DNA of 6,471 nucleotides from JAKSCF01 sp028279945 (GTDB lineage Bacteria > Bacillota > Clostridia > Peptostreptococcales > JAAYPU01): NCBI GenBank assembly GCA_028279945.1, contig JANQMT010000137.1, positions 1-6,471 on the forward strand, written 5' to 3'. The notes under the pieces were generated by a model that was given only the letters and a program-made list of their open reading frames with translations, did not search any database and was not told the DNA's origin. Of the stretch, positions 5,885 to 6,471 are shown one piece after another; within the stretch, counting starts at the first letter, position 1; the number at the start of each line of letters is the position of its first letter. The translations under genes and the position numbers were made by a program.

Positions 5885-6150
5885 TTGTAAGAGAGTCGCC
5901 CTATAGAGTGATTTATAGGTGAAAATCTGGCTTGATCGGTGAAACCGTAACGTCAAGTCGACGGCAATACCGAGGAGTATGTGAAGCAATTCAACAGCTC
6001 TGTATCGACTCATAGGCATCCTACAGGGATGTACTAGGATAGAAGTCCAAAACCATACTATGACTTCTATAATACGCCAGAGGAGTTAACCAAATCAGTT
6101 GATTAACTTCAAGATATAGTCAGCACTATTGGAAACAATAGAACTAAGCG
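5885..6150 (+). ncRNA. Group I self-splicing intron (subgroup IA-like) in the tmRNA T-loop, no ORF
   Basis: Pairings seen directly: P1, 5881-5886 with 5893-5898, including the splice-site U5884-G5895 wobble; P2, CCTATA/TATAGG (5900-5905, 5914-5919); P3, TCTGGC/GCCAGA (5926-5931, 6076-6081); P4, TCGGT/ACCGA (5936-5940, 5969-5973); P5, CCGT/ACGG (5945-5948, 5961-5964); P6, GAG/CTC (5975-5977, 5998-6000), capped by P6a, TGAA/TTCA with a GCAA tetraloop (5982-5993); P7, GACT/AGTC (6007-6010, 6118-6121), with C6006 bulged below it; P7.1, CATCC/GGATG (6017-6021, 6027-6031); P7.2, ATAGAAGTC/GACTTCTAT (6039-6047, 6062-6070); P8, 6082-6089 with 6103-6110; P9.0, GC/GC (6123-6124, 6148-6149); P9, CTATTG-GAAA-CAATAG (6126-6141). 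AAGATATAGTC (6111-6121) is the conserved S segment. The intron ends in G6150. Two hairpins between P7 and P3' and a bulged C in P7 are IA traits. No endonuclease frame is present, so it is not self-mobile as seen. Confidence 0.95.
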
Positions 6151-6172
6151 TCCCCTCGCCTCCACCAAAAAT

Positions 6173-6194
6173 AAAAGTGCCATAAGGCACTTTT
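6173..6194. terminator. Bidirectional terminator after ssrA
   Basis: A perfect 9-bp stem, AAAAGTGCC (6173-6181) and GGCACTTTT (6186-6194), closes on an ATAA loop. It begins 5 nt after the encoded CCA end of tmRNA. The stem ends in a T run on both strands, so it can also terminate the convergent transporter gene, whose stop is at 6237-6239. Confidence 0.9.
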
Positions 6195-6236
6195 CCTGAT
6201 TTTTGCTAAAACTTTATTTAAATTTACATAAACGCT

Positions 6237-6471
6237 TCAGTTTAGTTTAGAAAGGTCATTGGAGTTGAGTTTGCTGAGCTTTCGAATTTCTCCTGTGACA
6301 AGGAATATTCCCAATATAACAACCAACAAATCTCCAACAGGATATGAAAGCCAAACACCCATTTCTCCGAGGAACCTTGGTAAAATAAATGCCAGAGGTA
6401 TGAAAAACAGAATCTGCCTTCCAAGGGTCAGCAGAGCACCTTTGCCGGCTTTACCCAGTGCCATAAAAAGC
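6237..6471 (-). CDS. C-terminal end of a MATE-family efflux transporter (5' end outside window)
   Basis: The minus-strand frame is open to the right edge and stops at TGA (6239-6237). About 77 residues are visible, beginning with Leu-Phe before an internal Met at 6464. The pattern ALGKAGKGALLTLGRQILFF (20 residues from 6461), then PLAFILPRFLGEMGVWLSYP, then GDLLVVILGIFLV and a basic tail (EIRKLSKL) matches the last two transmembrane helices and C-terminus of MATE (NorM/MepA/DinF-type) proteins. These are Na+- or H+-driven antiporters exporting cationic drugs or metabolites across the cytoplasmic membrane. The visible Met at 6464 is not the start, because MATE proteins run to about 450 residues. 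The substrate cannot be told. It converges on ssrA and shares the 6173-6194 terminator. Confidence 0.85.
   Translation of the reverse strand, partial: LFMALGKAGKGALLTLGRQILFFIPLAFILPRFLGEMGVWLSYPVGDLLVVILGIFLVTGEIRKLSKLNSNDLSKLN

Larger units (their letters stand above)
5555..6167 (+). ncRNA. ssrA: tmRNA (SsrA), gene interrupted by a group I intron
   Basis: tmRNA is charged with alanine, enters stalled ribosomes with SmpB, and supplies a reading frame that tags the nascent chain for proteolysis. The 5' end GGGGGTG (5555-5561) pairs with CGCCTCC (6157-6163) as acceptor stem, followed by encoded ACCA (6164-6167). Pseudoknots are readable. PK1: CGTTG/CAACG (5602-5606, 5615-5619) with GCCA/TGGC (5609-5612, 5627-5630). 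PK2: CTTTGA/TCAAAG (5690-5695, 5708-5713) with CCTGTA/TACAGG (5700-5705, 5729-5734). PK3: CCTCTAAT/ATTAGAGG (5739-5746, 5759-5766) with GCTCCT/AGGAGC (5751-5756, 5772-5777). The gene is 613 nt. Exon 1 is 5555-5884 and exon 2 is only 6151-6167; the 266-nt intron splits the T-loop. Joined, the exons give 347 nt, a normal length, and restore AGGGG/CCCCT around the loop TTCGATT. Confidence 0.97.

Noticed and set aside
5777..6019. Minus-strand reading frame across tmRNA and intron
   Set aside because: It lies antisense to well-defined structured RNA, crosses the exon-intron border, and shows no domain or ribosome site.
5885..6150. Homing endonuclease or IStron transposase within the intron
   Set aside because: The insert is only 266 nt, and nearly all of it is used by ribozyme helices. 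No frame with LAGLIDADG, GIY-YIG or transposase motifs is present.
5555..6167. Two-piece (permuted) tmRNA gene as an explanation of the extra length
   Set aside because: The order is standard: 5' acceptor strand, tag, pseudoknots, T-arm, CCA. The extra sequence lies within the T-loop and folds as a group I intron.

Overview
The window reads as chromosomal DNA from a low-GC, anaerobic-type Firmicute, most likely class Clostridia. It is A+T-rich in the spacers and has strong Shine-Dalgarno sites. It carries a short Gram-positive-type signal peptidase in two tandem copies, an iron-type alcohol dehydrogenase, and a tmRNA whose tag ends in YALAA. I cannot name the genus from sequence alone.

Layout. 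1-52: tail of an unidentified plus-strand gene, with a terminator at 106-150. 257-1405: an Fe-dependent alcohol dehydrogenase. A perfect palindrome (1434-1459) separates it from a convergent minus-strand gene (1476-1967), which encodes a membrane-anchored protein with a Glu-Pro repeat linker and a YceG/MltG-like C-terminal domain. After an A+T-rich divergent spacer with a 15-bp direct repeat come three plus-strand genes: an RluA-family pseudouridine synthase overlapping a first signal peptidase I by one base, then a second signal peptidase I. A small membrane protein with a TrkH-like pore motif and a TrkA-C domain (4349-5035) follows behind its own consensus promoter. Next are smpB (5098-5547) and ssrA (5555-6167), the two partners of trans-translation, only 7 nt apart. 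The window ends with a bidirectional terminator (6173-6194) and the C-terminal end of a convergent MATE-type transporter.

The standout is ssrA. The gene spans 613 nt instead of about 350, because a 266-nt group I intron (5885-6150) interrupts the T-loop. Removing it leaves a 347-nt tmRNA with a perfect 5-bp T-stem and 7-nt T-loop. P1 with its U-G splice-site pair, P2, P3, P4, P5, P6a, P7 with a bulged C, P7.1, P7.2, P8, P9.0, P9 and the terminal G can all be located. The extra P7.1/P7.2 hairpins point to subgroup IA. There is no homing endonuclease gene. Ribosome rescue in this organism should therefore depend on self-splicing of ssrA.

The genes are mostly housekeeping: protein export (two LepB), RNA modification (pseudouridine synthase), ribosome rescue (SmpB and tmRNA), ion handling (TrkA-C protein, MATE) and fermentative redox balance (Fe-ADH). 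The smpB promoter overlaps the preceding stop codon, and a candidate ssrA promoter overlaps the smpB stop, so the 3' half of the window is tightly packed.
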